Assembly: GCA_965653565.1 (NCBI GenBank)
Contig: CBFHAI010000080.1
Location: 1 to 15,343 of the forward strand
Origin: JALCLA01 sp965653565
GTDB lineage: Bacteria; Pseudomonadota; Gammaproteobacteria; Xanthomonadales; Xanthomonadaceae
Direction of reading: 5' to 3'
DNA: 15,343 nucleotides
The notes beneath the pieces were generated by a model. The model searched no databases. It saw only the letters and a list, made by a program, of their open reading frames with translations, and was not told the DNA's origin. This document shows positions 14,877 through 15,343 of this stretch, one piece after another. The position numbers were made by a program, and so were the translations under genes. The first letter of the stretch is position 1; the number at the start of each line of letters is the position of its first letter.

Positions 14877-15343
14877 TCACCAACCTTCGAAGCCATCTGC
14901 AAACAATCCATCACCCGGAAGCAATCGCATAACCATAAAATCGATATCACTATTGCAAGCACGTGTGCCTGCAAGAATCAAGGGCTTCGACTCCTGCATT
15001 ACGATCGCGACGCCTTTTTCGGCACTGACAGGGACATCCGCGCAGGGCCCACCATAGGGAATGCTGAAAAATGCGCGGCCTTCGGTGCCGAAGCTGGTGT
15101 CGATCTCGCCGTTGGATTTCAGGCGCAGTACGGCCACGTCGCTAAGATCGTCCTGCTGATCTGCGTGGTAGAGCGTGCCGACCACGTAAATGCGGCCCAG
15201 GCTGTCGATCGCCACGCCGCCTACTTCATCTTTCAACGTCGGATCGACCGTCGAAAAGCTGTAAACGCGTTTGCCGTCGGGACCAAACGAGGGATCGTCA
15301 TCGCCGTTCGGCAACAGGCGTGTGAGGGCAATATCGAGGTCGG
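14877..15343 (-). CDS. Delta-60 repeat protein, 3' end only (runs off the right edge)
   Basis: The frame is open to the window edge, so the 5' end is missing; 154 residues plus the stop are visible. Repeats of the delta-60 type are clear: ALTRLLPNG-DDPSFGPDG, then VAIDSLGRIYVVGTL, then VLRLKSNGEIDTSFGTEG, then an ILAGT strand. These form beta-propeller-like folds in large secreted or surface proteins of unknown specific function. Two cysteines in the last repeat (GGPCAD and TRACNS) may form a disulfide, which fits export. The protein ends in LFADGFEGW, a tail that I recall on many secreted proteins of Rhodanobacteraceae-like bacteria. It is convergent with moeB, with 16 bases between the stops and no visible terminator. 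The TTG at 15314 is only an internal codon. Confidence 0.8.
   Translation of the reverse strand, partial: DLDIALTRLLPNGDDDPSFGPDGKRVYSFSTVDPTLKDEVGGVAIDSLGRIYVVGTLYHADQQDDLSDVAVLRLKSNGEIDTSFGTEGRAFFSIPYGGPCADVPVSAEKGVAIVMQESKPLILAGTRACNSDIDFMVMRLLPGDGLFADGFEGW

Noticed and set aside
1..15343. A novel multi-gene system such as defence, mobile or biosynthetic
   Set aside because: Every full-length gene belongs to a known housekeeping, lipid-degradation or Moco family. I see no transposase, integrase, CRISPR repeats, toxin-antitoxin pair or tRNA attachment site.

Overview
The window is high-GC gammaproteobacterial chromosome, most like the Lysobacterales/Xanthomonadales (Rhodanobacteraceae or a close relative). 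This placement is inferred from three things: the ndk-rlmN-pilF-rodZ-yfgM-bamB-der gene order, intergenic repeats built on GGGAATC and CCCTAACCC units, and a delta-60 repeat protein ending in LFADGFEGW. No database search was possible.

Layout. Positions 1-417 hold no convincing gene but are densely structured: four consecutive imperfect stem-loops (47-301) and a 20-base palindrome of ATTCCC-N8-GGGAAT type (342-361). Positions 422-4818 (minus strand) are a fatty-acid beta-oxidation operon read right to left: a PsrA-like TetR regulator, a FadN-type 3-hydroxyacyl-CoA dehydrogenase/enoyl-CoA hydratase, and a FadA-type thiolase. Its promoter (4861-4889) has a perfect PsrA-type operator (4841-4856) just downstream of the -10, so the regulator probably represses its own operon until long-chain acyl-CoA relieves it. 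Positions 4819-5083 are a divergent control region that also carries the ndk promoter and a 5'-leader hairpin.

From 5084 to 11918 (plus strand) runs a housekeeping cluster: ndk (nucleotide balance), rlmN (23S rRNA/tRNA methylation), pilF (type IV pilus pilotin), rodZ (cell shape), yfgM (SecYEG-associated envelope protein), bamB (outer-membrane protein assembly) and der (50S ribosome assembly). The ispG and hisS genes that sit between rodZ and yfgM in E. coli are missing here; the gap instead holds two strong hairpins. From 11920 to 14860 three molybdenum-cofactor genes (mobA, moeA, rhodanese-moeB) follow der with a 1-base gap and 4-base ATGA overlaps, so they look translationally coupled. A convergent, truncated delta-60 repeat protein gene (14877 to the right edge) closes the window.

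I see no tRNA, rRNA, CRISPR array, transposase or integrase, and no convincing novel multi-gene system. The most interesting items are the hairpin chain at the left edge, the PsrA-type operator at the fad promoter, a repeat-like perfect hairpin inside the 5' coding end of rlmN, and the N-terminal rhodanese-MoeB fusion.
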